Assembly (NCBI GenBank): GCA_026417415.1
Contig: JAOADG010000008.1
Coordinates: 620,001 to 684,000 of the forward strand
From: a bacterium
GTDB taxonomy: Bacteria > Electryoneota > JAOADG01
DNA length: 64,000 nt
Direction of reading: 5' to 3'
The notes beneath the pieces are model-generated. The model was not told the DNA's origin. It saw only the letters and a program-made list of their open reading frames with translations, and did not search any database. Shown here one piece after another: positions 27,557 to 37,059 of the stretch (its first letter is position 1; the number at the start of each line of letters is the position of its first letter). The translations under genes and the position numbers were made by a program.

Positions 27557-28836
27557 AGGTTTATTGTTTTTTAATCATTTACTTCTTTATCGCTATCAGC
27601 ATTCATGCACAACCAATAGTTGTATTTGAGTATCAAGGTACGATAGGGCCTGTCGCTGAACTACAGTTAAAGCGAAGTATTGATTATGCGAAAGAGAAAG
27701 ATGCATTACTACTTATTTACTGTTTAGATACTCCTGGTGGTTTACTATCCACAACCAGAAGTATGGTGCAAACGATTTTAAATTCCTCAATTCCCATCGT
27801 CGTTTATATTTCTCCAAGTGGAGCACATGCTGGTTCTGCAGGTGTGTTTCTTACTTTAGCAGCACATTATTCTGCTATGGCACCAGGTACAAACTTAGGT
27901 TCTGCACATCCAGTACAACTTACTGGTACTGCGACAGATTCAATACAAGGTCCGATGAAAGATAAAGTTCTAAACGATGCTATCGCTCAAATCAAAACCA
28001 TTGCAAAATTAAGAAATAGAAATGTGGATTGGGCTGTAAAAGCAGTTACAGAATCAATTTCGTCCACAGAAGTTGAAGCAGAAAGTTTAAACGTAGTTGA
28101 TACGATTGCTACAAATGTTCGTGATTTGGTGAATAAATTAAATGGAAAAAGGTTTTTGTTAAAAGATTCTACTGAACTAAGTGTAACAATTTCTGTTCCA
28201 AAATTTTACTATAGAAAATCAAGTTTTACTGATAAACTTTTACAGTTTTTATCGGATCCAAATATAGCTTATATCTTAATAGCTCTTGGTTTTTATGGTT
28301 TACTGTTTGAATTACAAAATCCGGGTGCACTTTGGCCAGGAATTATTGGCGCAATTTGTTTAATTCTTGCTTTTTTATCATTTCAAGTCCTCCCTGTAAA
28401 CCTTGCAGGAGTTATTCTGCTCGTTTCGGCTTTTATTCTGTTTGCATTAGAAGTGAAGATTGTAAGTAAAGGTGCGTTTACTTTTGGTGGTATCGTTGCA
28501 CTTGTTTTAGGTTCATTACTATTGTTTGAATTACCTGAAGATATGCCAGGAATTAAATGGTCTGTTATTGCAGGAGTATTAGTTACCACTGTGCTGTTTT
28601 TTGTTTTTGTGGTTTCTATGGCAGCCAAAGCATTAAAATCAAGAGTTGTGACCGGATTAGAGGGATTGATAGGGGAAGAAGGAATAGCTTTATCTGATTT
28701 TGAGAATACGGGACAAGTGTTTATCCATGGCGAAATTTGGAACGCTATTGCTAAACAATCTGTTCATAAAGATGAGAAAGTTCGTGTTATTTCAGTAAAG
28801 GATAACAATTGTTTGATCATTGATAAAGCCGAGTAA
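27553..28836 (+). CDS. membrane-bound NfeD-family serine protease
   Basis: 427 residues. A signal-type N-terminus (FLIIYFFIAISIHA) leads into a ClpP-like protease domain at about 20-220, with DTPGGLLSTTRS and the nucleophile in SPSGAHAGSAGVF. A lysine in KDKVLNDAIAQI matches the general base of archaeal 1510-N-type proteases. Four to five membrane helices follow (about 235-360), and a C-terminal NfeD OB fold covers the last ~60 residues. Such proteins act in membrane-protein quality control, often with a stomatin partner, which is absent here. ATGA overlap with selA. Confidence 0.9.
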   Translation: MKVYCFLIIYFFIAISIHAQPIVVFEYQGTIGPVAELQLKRSIDYAKEKDALLLIYCLDTPGGLLSTTRSMVQTILNSSIPIVVYISPSGAHAGSAGVFLTLAAHYSAMAPGTNLGSAHPVQLTGTATDSIQGPMKDKVLNDAIAQIKTIAKLRNRNVDWAVKAVTESISSTEVEAESLNVVDTIATNVRDLVNKLNGKRFLLKDSTELSVTISVPKFYYRKSSFTDKLLQFLSDPNIAYILIALGFYGLLFELQNPGALWPGIIGAICLILAFLSFQVLPVNLAGVILLVSAFILFALEVKIVSKGAFTFGGIVALVLGSLLLFELPEDMPGIKWSVIAGVLVTTVLFFVFVVSMAAKALKSRVVTGLEGLIGEEGIALSDFENTGQVFIHGEIWNAIAKQSVHKDEKVRVISVKDNNCLIIDKAE

Positions 28837-30827
28837 TGCCGATTTTTCTTTTTTTCATCGGAACTGCAACATTTATAGGCATTTTATTCGGTTATTATTT
28901 TCCTTTTTCTACATTCTATTTAGTTAATGCTGTATTACTATTCATTTTTGTTTTAAGTTTACTTCTTTTAAGAAAGAATTTTGTCCCTTCTACTTTTATC
29001 AATGGACTATTGGTGTTAACTCTCCTGTTATCTGTTGCACACTATCATTCTACTAAAAACAATCCAATTTTACCTTCAAATACTAAAATTCATGTAATCT
29101 CTAAAATCGTAGTTTTAACAGATCCTGTTCGTACTCATTATGGTTATTCATTTTTAGCAAACTTGCCTTTGCAAAATCAATGGTATCGTGTTGAATGTCG
29201 GACCAATATTTTTATCGGTGGTGTTTACAAAAACGATGAATTAAATATCATCGGTGAATTGGTTGGATATGATAGCATTTATAGTTATTCCCTATTGAAT
29301 CCTCTATTTCGCTCAAAATCTTATGGAACGATAGGTTATATAAACATCAAAAAAATAAAACAAAAAACATTTCATCACAGTTTACTTAAAGAAAGATTAT
29401 TTGATTTTCGAGATTGGGTTCATCTAAAATGCCACCGAATACTTTCCGAAAAAGTTCCTTCAAATATTGTCCCTTTGATAGAATCATTATTGTTTGGGAA
29501 CTATCAAGAAATCGGTGATGATAACGTTGCAAGTTTTCGTAGAACCGGCTTAGTGCATTTACTTGCATTATCAGGATTGCAGATAGCATTTCTATGGGGC
29601 ATTCTTGAAGTAATAACCAGTATTTTAGGTTTACGATTTGTTGTGAGGCAATGGGCAATTCTTTTAGGTTTCTTGTTTTATAGATTTTTAGTAGCCGATG
29701 TTTCTTCAATAGATCGAGCGATATTAATGTCCTCGTGGTTTATTTTAGCAAGATTATTAGGCAGACCGACTAAACCATTACAAATATTAGGTGGTTCACT
29801 TTTATTCATGTGTTTATGGAAACCAGAGGATGCGATTACACCAGGATTTCAATTAAGTTATGCAGGTGTGCTTGGGTTAATCATTGGAAATGATGTTTAC
29901 AAAAAGTGGAAAGAAAATGGGTTACTTAAAAATTCTTGGTACCACAACTTGATCAGGGTCATTCTTGTAAGTGTTTGTGCAACTTTAACAACTTCACCTA
30001 TAGTGGTTTATCATTTCGGTTATCTTTCACTAATTTCCATTTTACTAAACATCGTTGCTATACCAATCACTAGCATGCTTTTTATTGGAACAGTGTTTAC
30101 TCTTTTGGTCTATCCATTTCATCATATGGACTGGATAGGTTTAGGAACTGGGTGCTTAGGTGAATTGTTAATGAGTTTGGCAAAGATTCCAGCACCTTTG
30201 TTTCTATTAGGAACACGTCAATTTGTTATAATTTTTCTATTGTCTATTTCACTTTTGGTTTCATTCTCAATACTTGCAAGCAGAAAACCAAAATATACAA
30301 TCATTCCATTTGTTTTTGCATTGAGTATATTCATATTGACGTATAGAAAGAGTGATATTCCATTTCGCAATTACAAACACGATATTTACCCTATTAAAAA
30401 GAATGAGTTCGTTTCTGTGATTTATTCAAGTGATGAATTTCGTAAATTGTCTCAATTGTGGTTAAGAGAGTGTCCCTATTATCATTGTCATATCATAGTT
30501 TTGGATAATTCAATGGATATTAATCCTTTCCCAGAGATCTTTTCAATAGTAAATTTGAATCTGTTAACAAGAAATGTCCATTACTATTTTTCTAATCACG
30601 CCAGTTGGACTACACTGACAACAAATGAAAATGATGAAATTACTTTTTTTAGTGGTTATTTAACTGTCAGGGATACTTCCTATCTTTATATCAATCGTGC
30701 ACTATCCGATGAATTGTGGAAATTAGGATGGATTCAAGATTTTCCTAAAAGCGTTAGACAAGTTATATCTGATTCACTTGTTTCATCAGATGCGAGATGG
30801 CTGATTTATAGATGGAATAAAAAGTAA
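28836..30827 (+). CDS. comEC: ComEC/Rec2-type DNA uptake channel protein
   Basis: 663 residues. The N-terminal membrane and DUF4131-like OB region is followed by the Competence domain (about 215-490), with HLLALSGLQIAFLWG and GFQLSYAGVLGLI. Many transmembrane helices are evident. ComEC carries single-stranded DNA across the inner membrane during transformation. The C-terminal ~140 residues contain no HxHxDH, so the metallo-beta-lactamase domain of the longer family members is missing. The signature SGLH reads SGLQ here. TAATG overlap with the NfeD gene. Other competence genes are not seen nearby. Confidence 0.85.
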   Translation: MPIFLFFIGTATFIGILFGYYFPFSTFYLVNAVLLFIFVLSLLLLRKNFVPSTFINGLLVLTLLLSVAHYHSTKNNPILPSNTKIHVISKIVVLTDPVRTHYGYSFLANLPLQNQWYRVECRTNIFIGGVYKNDELNIIGELVGYDSIYSYSLLNPLFRSKSYGTIGYINIKKIKQKTFHHSLLKERLFDFRDWVHLKCHRILSEKVPSNIVPLIESLLFGNYQEIGDDNVASFRRTGLVHLLALSGLQIAFLWGILEVITSILGLRFVVRQWAILLGFLFYRFLVADVSSIDRAILMSSWFILARLLGRPTKPLQILGGSLLFMCLWKPEDAITPGFQLSYAGVLGLIIGNDVYKKWKENGLLKNSWYHNLIRVILVSVCATLTTSPIVVYHFGYLSLISILLNIVAIPITSMLFIGTVFTLLVYPFHHMDWIGLGTGCLGELLMSLAKIPAPLFLLGTRQFVIIFLLSISLLVSFSILASRKPKYTIIPFVFALSIFILTYRKSDIPFRNYKHDIYPIKKNEFVSVIYSSDEFRKLSQLWLRECPYYHCHIIVLDNSMDINPFPEIFSIVNLNLLTRNVHYYFSNHASWTTLTTNENDEITFFSGYLTVRDTSYLYINRALSDELWKLGWIQDFPKSVRQVISDSLVSSDARWLIYRWNKK

Positions 30828-30842
30828 AACTCTGAAACGATT

Positions 30843-31463
30843 ATGGATCCTTTTCCCAATTGGTCAGTTGAAAATCAATTCTGGTCAGAAAATGAGATCA
30901 TTGCAGGTATTGACGAAGCAGGCCGAGGTCCATTAGCAGGACCTGTTGTTGTTGCAGCTGTGGTTTTTTCAAAAGAAGTAAAAATAGATGGATTAAAAGA
31001 TTCGAAGAAGTTATCACAAAAGAAAAGGGAAAAACTTTTTTATGAAATAATATCTCTTGCTGACAGTTATTCTATTTGTGCGGTGGGTTCAGATCTTATC
31101 GATAGATGCAACATTCTAAATGCAACATATACTGCCATGCAACGAGCATTATCTTCATTACATTTACAACCTTCTCTTGTCTTGGTTGATGGATTAAAAG
31201 CAAGAATTCCTTATAAACAAATTCCTATTGTAAAAGGCGATGTAAAAGTTGCTTCAATTGCGGCAGCTTCAATTTTAGCAAAAGTGCAACGTGATAAAAT
31301 GATGAAATTTTATAGTCGGATGTATCCCAATTATGAATTTGAAAAACATAAAGGATACCCAACGAAAGTTCATAAAAAATTACTCTCACAGTTTGCACCA
31401 TCTCCAATTCATCGTAAAACTTTTCGCTTAATTGATGAGTCAGAATTTGAATTTAAAGCGTGA
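30843..31463 (+). CDS. rnhB: ribonuclease HII
   Basis: Cleaves RNA in RNA:DNA hybrids, including single ribonucleotides left in DNA. The acidic site is seen in AGIDEAGRGPLAGP, VLVDGLKARIP and the third block VASIAAASILAKVQRD. 206 aa is typical. ATG 30843 follows comEC after a 15-base gap. The end overlaps the next gene by 29 bp. Confidence 0.95.
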   Translation: MDPFPNWSVENQFWSENEIIAGIDEAGRGPLAGPVVVAAVVFSKEVKIDGLKDSKKLSQKKREKLFYEIISLADSYSICAVGSDLIDRCNILNATYTAMQRALSSLHLQPSLVLVDGLKARIPYKQIPIVKGDVKVASIAAASILAKVQRDKMMKFYSRMYPNYEFEKHKGYPTKVHKKLLSQFAPSPIHRKTFRLIDESEFEFKA

Positions 31464-31821
31464 ATGGAAAGCCGTAGAGGTACTTGCAGATTTCTGGTTA
31501 AGAAAACAAGGATTGATTTGTATCGCACGCAATCTAAAATTAACAAAAGGAGAAATTGATTGGTTAGGTTGGGAAAACAATAGTTTAGTTATAATTGAAG
31601 TAAAAGCAAGTTGTGTGAATCCTTTTATCGCATCTAACCGAGTAGATAAAAAGAAAAAGCTAAAATTAATTTCTTGCGTACAAGAACTTTTAACGAATCC
31701 AGAATATAAAAAAGCAGATGAAGTTAAAATTGAGTTACTTCTTGCACTCCTTAAAAACAACACTTGGTGTTTTGAACGTATTCCAATTGATTTCCATGAT
31801 GTTGAGGAAAACTGCTTGTAG
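31435..31821 (+). CDS. YraN/UPF0102 family nuclease-like protein
   Basis: About 128 residues with the restriction-endonuclease-like core of UPF0102: an N-terminal helix (AVEVLADFWLRKQGL), then GEIDWLGWENNSLVIIEVKAS, where E, D and ExK form the usual PD-(D/E)xK site. It is almost always found next to rnhB, as here. A role in DNA processing is suggested by the fold but not demonstrated. ATG 31435 is preferred to TTG 31432; no Shine-Dalgarno is visible, so coupling from rnhB is likely. Confidence 0.85.
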   Translation: MSQNLNLKREWKAVEVLADFWLRKQGLICIARNLKLTKGEIDWLGWENNSLVIIEVKASCVNPFIASNRVDKKKKLKLISCVQELLTNPEYKKADEVKIELLLALLKNNTWCFERIPIDFHDVEENCL

Positions 31822-33481
31822 CTTTTTCTTCTATTGTCTAATCACATCGATTACGTCTGCACAAATTGTTGTTACAGAAACCATGGTTAGACCAAACTCA
31901 AATCATTTACGTGACCAATTTATTGAATTAGAATGTACAGATTCGGCTGGGTTTTCATTGGAAAATTATCGTCTAATGATTGCAGATGTAGTACATTTTT
32001 TAATTCCAGTCAATGGAAACCATCACGTTCCATATGGTTACCTAATTATTCATCCGAGCTCATATTCTTTTTCGACAGGTAGATACGAAAATGAAATTCC
32101 ATTAAATACCACGCGTTTTCAAATTAATGAAACCTATTTTTGTGGTAATGGCATTCCTTTATCGGATACCATCAATGTGAGAATTATTTCAACAGACAAC
32201 AGTATCCTTTCTCAATTTTCCATTCGTTCATACCAACGTATCGGATACTCTCTCGAACGCATTTTAACAAGAATAAGCACATCTGATTCCAATTGGGCCT
32301 GGTCACAAAGCATAGATGGTACACCAGGTAGAAGAAATTCAGTATCACCTCCTTTATTGGATTGTGCAGTGATCTCTATTGAATATGCACCTTTACCTTT
32401 AAGAAATGGTTTACCTTACGGAAACATTGTTATCCGAAATCTTGGAGAAATTTCTGCAAGCGTTCCAATCACGATTTTACTAAAAAGATCTCCCAATCTT
32501 CCGTACCAAGTTTTCAATTACTCCTTTTTACAGACAGTTCAACCATTTCAAAACTATTCATTTCAGTTTCCACTTAACGCTATTGATAGTTTGCAAGGTA
32601 AGTTATACTTGAAAACTGAGCATTCTTTAGACGACGAGAATGTCAGTAATAATACCCTTGTCAATGTATTCAATGTATGGAATACTGTAGTTCCGACTAT
32701 TACTGAAATGATGTTGTATCCAATTTTAGGACAACCCAAGTGGCTTGAATTCTATTGGGGAAGCCCCAATCAAGCGAATTTTGGAGAGTGGATAATTCAA
32801 ATTCAAAACCAAGAAATAACCATTCCTATTCATCAAACGAATATTTCTGCAAATACCCGATTTATTGTTTCTACGGGATATTTACCACCCAATATGCATT
32901 TACCACCAGAACAAATGATTGTGGTGCCCGAATTTAATTTTAACCCTTCATCAAATTTTTTCTATCGTATCATTTCACCTTGGGGTGAAGTGATTGAAGA
33001 GATGGATTACCGTCTGTCATCCTTTCCGATCTTAGTTTACGGAAAATCAGTGGTTCGGAGATCTTTATCCGCACCTATTGATAATCCTTTCAATTGGTAC
33101 ATTAGTACTGAACAAAATGGATCAGCACCGGGAAGAGAGGATACGCCTCCAGATACATTTGGATTTGAACCACCTATTCAAGTCCATTCTGAGACAATAA
33201 AAATAATTACTAAAAAGTTTTCAAGAGACGGAATAGGTGGACTGCCTAGTTATGCTACAATAGAAATCAACACAAGTGGAAAAGAATATGAACAAATGAT
33301 TTATGATTTAAATGGTAAATTGTTAAAACGAGAGTTGTTTCAATTATCAAAAGGGATTCATACATTAATATGGGACGGTTTGGATAATCAAGGAAAAATT
33401 GTAGATTGTGGAGTGTATCTTTTCATATTAAAATCCAATAATCAAATTGTTTTTCGTGAACCTATCATTTTTGCTCGTTAA
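31796..33481 (+). CDS. secreted protein with lamin-tail-like and FlgD-like domains
   Basis: About 560 residues starting at ATG 31796 or 31799 within the YraN gene. The signal peptide is LRKTACSFFFYCLITSITSA. The N-terminal ~170 residues (ETMVRPNSNHLRDQFIELEC) look like a lamin-tail domain, and a similar segment recurs near 310-400. The C-terminal ~85 residues (YDLNGKLLKRE, then LIWDGLDNQGKIVDCGVYLF) form a FlgD-like/Por-type domain, but without the NPF motif. Presumed surface-exposed; no enzyme motif seen. The tandem domains suggest a structural or attachment role, which is inference. Confidence 0.72.
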   Translation: MMLRKTACSFFFYCLITSITSAQIVVTETMVRPNSNHLRDQFIELECTDSAGFSLENYRLMIADVVHFLIPVNGNHHVPYGYLIIHPSSYSFSTGRYENEIPLNTTRFQINETYFCGNGIPLSDTINVRIISTDNSILSQFSIRSYQRIGYSLERILTRISTSDSNWAWSQSIDGTPGRRNSVSPPLLDCAVISIEYAPLPLRNGLPYGNIVIRNLGEISASVPITILLKRSPNLPYQVFNYSFLQTVQPFQNYSFQFPLNAIDSLQGKLYLKTEHSLDDENVSNNTLVNVFNVWNTVVPTITEMMLYPILGQPKWLEFYWGSPNQANFGEWIIQIQNQEITIPIHQTNISANTRFIVSTGYLPPNMHLPPEQMIVVPEFNFNPSSNFFYRIISPWGEVIEEMDYRLSSFPILVYGKSVVRRSLSAPIDNPFNWYISTEQNGSAPGREDTPPDTFGFEPPIQVHSETIKIITKKFSRDGIGGLPSYATIEINTSGKEYEQMIYDLNGKLLKRELFQLSKGIHTLIWDGLDNQGKIVDCGVYLFILKSNNQIVFREPIIFAR

Positions 33482-33498
33482 CCATTAACGGAGGATCA

Positions 33499-34836
33499 AT
33501 GTCTAATAAAAGGAATGTGCTCATTATGGGCGCAGCGGGTAGAGATTTTCATAACTTTAATGTATTCTTCAGAAATAATCCTAATTATCAAGTTGTGGCA
33601 TTTACCGCCACACAAATTCCAAATATTGATAACAGAAGATATCCTTCGGAACTTACAGGGAATGCATACCCAGAAGGTATTCCAATCTATTCTGAAACGG
33701 AATTGACTGATTTAATTAAAAAATTTCACATTCATGATGTTGTATTTTCATATTCAGATGTTTCCCATGAATACGTTATGCATAAAGCATCTACTGTATT
33801 GGCTGCAGGTGCTAATTTCGTACTGCTTGGTGCAAATGAGACCATGTTGAAATCATCCAAACCAGTTGTTGCTATAGGCGCTGTTCGTACTGGTGCAGGC
33901 AAATCGCAAACCACAAGAGCGGTGGTTAAAACGCTACGTAAAAAAGGGTTAAAAGTGGTTTCTGTGCGACATCCTATGCCATATGGGGATTTAGTAAAAC
34001 AAAAAGTACAACGCTTTGCCAGTGTAGAAGATTTGTCAAAATACAATTGCACAATTGAAGAAATGGAAGAGTATGAACCACACATTACAATTGGAAGTGT
34101 GATTTACGCAGGTGTAGATTATGAAGCGATTTTAAAAGAAGCAGAAAAAGAGGCAGATGTTATAGTTTGGGATGGTGGAAATAATGATATTCCATTTTAC
34201 AAACCTGAACTTATGATTTGTATCACTGACCCTCACCGCCCCGGTCATGAAACGACTTACCATCCGGGTGAAACCAATTTACGACTTGCGGATGTTGTAA
34301 TTTTAAATAAAATTGATACTGCTAATGGTGAAGATATCAGATTAGTACGCTCTACAGTTTCACAAGTGAATCCTAATGCAATTCTAATTGAAGCAGCATC
34401 ACCCATATCCGTTGAAAATCATCAACTCATTAAAGGGAAAAGAGCATTAGTTATTGAGGATGGTCCTACACTCACTCATGGTGAAATGACTTACGGTGCT
34501 GGGATTGTAGCAGCACAAAAATTTGGTGCAAGTGAAATCATTGATCCACGACCTTACTTATGTGGAACGTTGGTAGAAACTTTTGAAACTTATCCTGAAA
34601 TTGGTACGTTGCTTCCTGCTATGGGGTATGGTGGCAAACAAATTCAAGATTTAGAAAAAACGATTGCAAACACTCCTTGCGAAGTTGTAATCATTGCTAC
34701 ACCGATAGATTTAAGACGAATTATTCAAATTAAACAACCGACAGTTCGGGTAACTTATGAACTACAGGAAATTGGGAAACCCACTCTTGAAGATGCTTTG
34801 ACACCAATTATCCAGAAAATTAAGGAACACCAATGA
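33499..34836 (+). CDS. COG2403 P-loop GTPase (cyclic 2,3-diphosphoglycerate synthetase-like)
   Basis: 445 residues. The N-terminus is a Rossmann-like NAD/nucleotide fold (NVLIMGAAGRDFHNFNVFFR). The central P-loop reads GAVRTGAGKSQTTR, followed by VIVWDGGNNDIPFY and the GTPase-like NKID in VILNKIDTANGED. The match is to the COG2403 family, related to archaeal cyclic 2,3-diphosphoglycerate synthetase, but the substrate in bacteria is not established. GGAGG precedes ATG 33499. It overlaps the carbamate kinase start by 4 bp, and the tight pairing suggests a shared pathway. Confidence 0.8.
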   Translation: MSNKRNVLIMGAAGRDFHNFNVFFRNNPNYQVVAFTATQIPNIDNRRYPSELTGNAYPEGIPIYSETELTDLIKKFHIHDVVFSYSDVSHEYVMHKASTVLAAGANFVLLGANETMLKSSKPVVAIGAVRTGAGKSQTTRAVVKTLRKKGLKVVSVRHPMPYGDLVKQKVQRFASVEDLSKYNCTIEEMEEYEPHITIGSVIYAGVDYEAILKEAEKEADVIVWDGGNNDIPFYKPELMICITDPHRPGHETTYHPGETNLRLADVVILNKIDTANGEDIRLVRSTVSQVNPNAILIEAASPISVENHQLIKGKRALVIEDGPTLTHGEMTYGAGIVAAQKFGASEIIDPRPYLCGTLVETFETYPEIGTLLPAMGYGGKQIQDLEKTIANTPCEVVIIATPIDLRRIIQIKQPTVRVTYELQEIGKPTLEDALTPIIQKIKEHQ

Positions 34837-35786
34837 GTGAATTTCAAGGTAGAAAAGCGGTGATAGCAATCGGTGGAAATGCCATTTCTCCTCCTCATGA
34901 AGAGGACACTATTGCTAATCAATTCCGGAACAGTAGATTGTCCTTAAAGGGTGTAGTGGATTTGATTGAGCAGGGATGGAGGATTGCTTTAACTCACGGA
35001 AACGGTCCACAGGTAGGAAATGCTTTATTGCGAGTGGAAAAAGCGTTGGGTGAAGCCCCTGAATTACCTTTGGGTGTTATCGTTGCTGATACTCAAGGTG
35101 GTTTAGGATATATGTTTGAACAAACCTTACAAAATGGATTATTGCTCAGAGGAATAGAAAGAAGTGTAGTGACTTTAGTTACACAAGTGTTGGTAGATAA
35201 AAATGATCCGAATTTATTAGACCCATCTAAATATGTTGGACAATACTATACGAAAGAAGAAGCAGAAATTCGTGCGAGACAATACAATTGGGTGATAAAA
35301 CCTGCTGATCGTGGAAAATGGAGAAGAGTAGTTGGTTCTCCTATCCCTTTAGAGATAATTAATAAAAAAGTTATCAAAAAACTAGTAGATGAAGGCATTA
35401 TCGTGATTACCGTGGGTGGAGGTGGTATCCCAGTATATCGTGAAACCAATGGTTGTTTAGAAGGAGTAGATGCTGTAATTGATAAAGATCGCGCTTCTGC
35501 AGTTTTAGCAAGAGATATTGGTGCACAGGACTTTTTTATTTTAACAGGTGTAGATTACGTTTACTTAGATTATGAAAAACCGACTCAAAGAAAAATTGAG
35601 AAAATCACCTTCAAAGAATTAGATCAATTATGGAGTTCAGGAATTTTTCCGAAAGGTTCAATGGGACCGAAAGTGGGTGCTGCATTGGATTTTTTAGAAT
35701 GGGGAGGCGAACGAGTAATTATCACTTCACACCATTCTTTAACGGATGCAATTCAAGGGAAAATAGGTACTTTAATAACTCATTGA
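34833..35786 (+). CDS. arcC: carbamate kinase
   Basis: Reversibly transfers phosphate between carbamoyl phosphate and ADP/ATP. 317 residues, full length. AVIAIGGNAISPP opens the amino-acid kinase fold; LTHGNGPQVGNALLR, VADTQGGLGYMFEQ, VITVGGGGIPVY and FPKGSMGPKVGAALDFLE are family blocks. ATGA overlap with the COG2403 gene. No arcA/arcB is visible, so this is not a standard arginine deiminase operon. It could supply ATP from a carbamoyl compound or make carbamoyl phosphate for pyrB downstream; neither is shown. Confidence 0.93.
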   Translation: MSEFQGRKAVIAIGGNAISPPHEEDTIANQFRNSRLSLKGVVDLIEQGWRIALTHGNGPQVGNALLRVEKALGEAPELPLGVIVADTQGGLGYMFEQTLQNGLLLRGIERSVVTLVTQVLVDKNDPNLLDPSKYVGQYYTKEEAEIRARQYNWVIKPADRGKWRRVVGSPIPLEIINKKVIKKLVDEGIIVITVGGGGIPVYRETNGCLEGVDAVIDKDRASAVLARDIGAQDFFILTGVDYVYLDYEKPTQRKIEKITFKELDQLWSSGIFPKGSMGPKVGAALDFLEWGGERVIITSHHSLTDAIQGKIGTLITH

Positions 35787-35808
35787 GATTTTAGAACAAA
35801 AGAAAAAA

Positions 35809-35837
35809 TTGTACCTATTTAATGTTTGTCTTATTTT
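35809..35837 (+). promoter_or_regulatory. candidate sigma70-like promoter of the suc-kor operon
   Basis: TTGTAC (35809-35814) and TATTTT (35832-35837) are separated by 17 bp, 38 bases before the sucC ATG. They lie in the 88-bp gap after arcC, the largest gap in this stretch. The boxes are imperfect and the sequence is A/T-rich, so a chance match is possible. Confidence 0.45.
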
Positions 35838-35874
35838 TTAGAACATACCTTTATTAACCTGTCAGGAAATTCAG

Positions 35875-37038
35875 ATGAAAATTCACGAATATCAAGCCAA
35901 GGAACTATTCAAGAAATTTCAAGTTGCAGTTCCGAAAGGTGTTGCTGCTTTTAGCACGGAAGATGCTTTAAATGCTGTCCAAAGAATTGGTTTTCCTGCT
36001 GTTGTTAAAGCCCAAATTCATGCAGGCGGCCGAGGCAAAGGTGGTGGGGTTAAAATCGTTAAGGATATTGAAGAGGCAAAAACAACTATTGAAAAAATGC
36101 TAGGTATGATTTTAGTTACCCATCAAACTGGACCTCAAGGGAAAAAAGTTCAACGATTGCTAATTGAAGAAGCTGTTGCTTTAGAGAAAGAGTTCTATGC
36201 TGGAATAGTTTTAGATCGTGAAAAAAGCAAAAATGTAGTGATGGTTTCAACTGAAGGTGGTGTTGAAATTGAAAAGGTTGCTGAAGAAACGCCAGAGAAA
36301 ATTGTAAAGGTATGGGTAGATCCGATGATCGGACTACGTCCATTTCAAGCAAGATATCTCGCTTATTCGTTAGGTTTATTAGGCGATTCACTTAAGCAAG
36401 CGACAAATTTCTTGCTAAATTTGTACCAATTGTATGTTCAATCTGATGCATCATTGGCAGAAATCAATCCTCTTGCTTTACTTAAGGATGGTCGAATCGT
36501 TGCATTGGATGCAAAGATTAACTTTGATGATAATGCACTTGATCGTCATCCTGAATATTCAGAGTTACGGGATCTTACAGAAGAAGAACCAGCAGAGATC
36601 GAAGCTTCAAAATACAATTTAAATTATATCAAATTGGATGGACAGGTGGGATGTATGGTGAATGGTGCCGGATTAGCTATGGCAACCATGGATATTATCA
36701 AATATTATGGTAGTGAACCTGCTAATTTTTTAGATGTAGGAGGTAGTGCAAACAAAGATACCGTTGCTGCTGGATTTAAGATTATTTTAAGTGATCCAAA
36801 TGTAAAAGCAATTTTAATCAACATTTTTGGTGGAATTGTTCGTTGTGATCGAGTAGCGAATGGGGTAATGGAAGCAGTTAAAGAAGAAAATGTAACGGTT
36901 CCAGTCGTTATACGTTTAGAGGGAACGAATAGTGTAGAAGCAGCGGAAATACTTAAAAATTCCGGTATGAATTTTATTGTAGCATCTGATTTATCTGATG
37001 CAGCTCAAAAAGTTGTACAAGCAGTAAAAGCAAACTAA
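35875..37038 (+). CDS. sucC: succinyl-CoA synthetase beta subunit
   Basis: 387 residues with an N-terminal ATP-grasp domain (MKIHEYQAKELF; KAQIHAGGRGKGGGVK) and a C-terminal CoA-ligase domain (INIFGGIVRCDRVANG). With SucD it interconverts succinyl-CoA and succinate with substrate-level phosphorylation. The gene stands immediately upstream of sucD and of a ferredoxin-dependent 2-oxoacid oxidoreductase that would produce or use succinyl-CoA. Confidence 0.96.
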   Translation: MKIHEYQAKELFKKFQVAVPKGVAAFSTEDALNAVQRIGFPAVVKAQIHAGGRGKGGGVKIVKDIEEAKTTIEKMLGMILVTHQTGPQGKKVQRLLIEEAVALEKEFYAGIVLDREKSKNVVMVSTEGGVEIEKVAEETPEKIVKVWVDPMIGLRPFQARYLAYSLGLLGDSLKQATNFLLNLYQLYVQSDASLAEINPLALLKDGRIVALDAKINFDDNALDRHPEYSELRDLTEEEPAEIEASKYNLNYIKLDGQVGCMVNGAGLAMATMDIIKYYGSEPANFLDVGGSANKDTVAAGFKIILSDPNVKAILINIFGGIVRCDRVANGVMEAVKEENVTVPVVIRLEGTNSVEAAEILKNSGMNFIVASDLSDAAQKVVQAVKAN

Positions 37039-37059
37039 AAGCAGAAAAGGATCATAATT

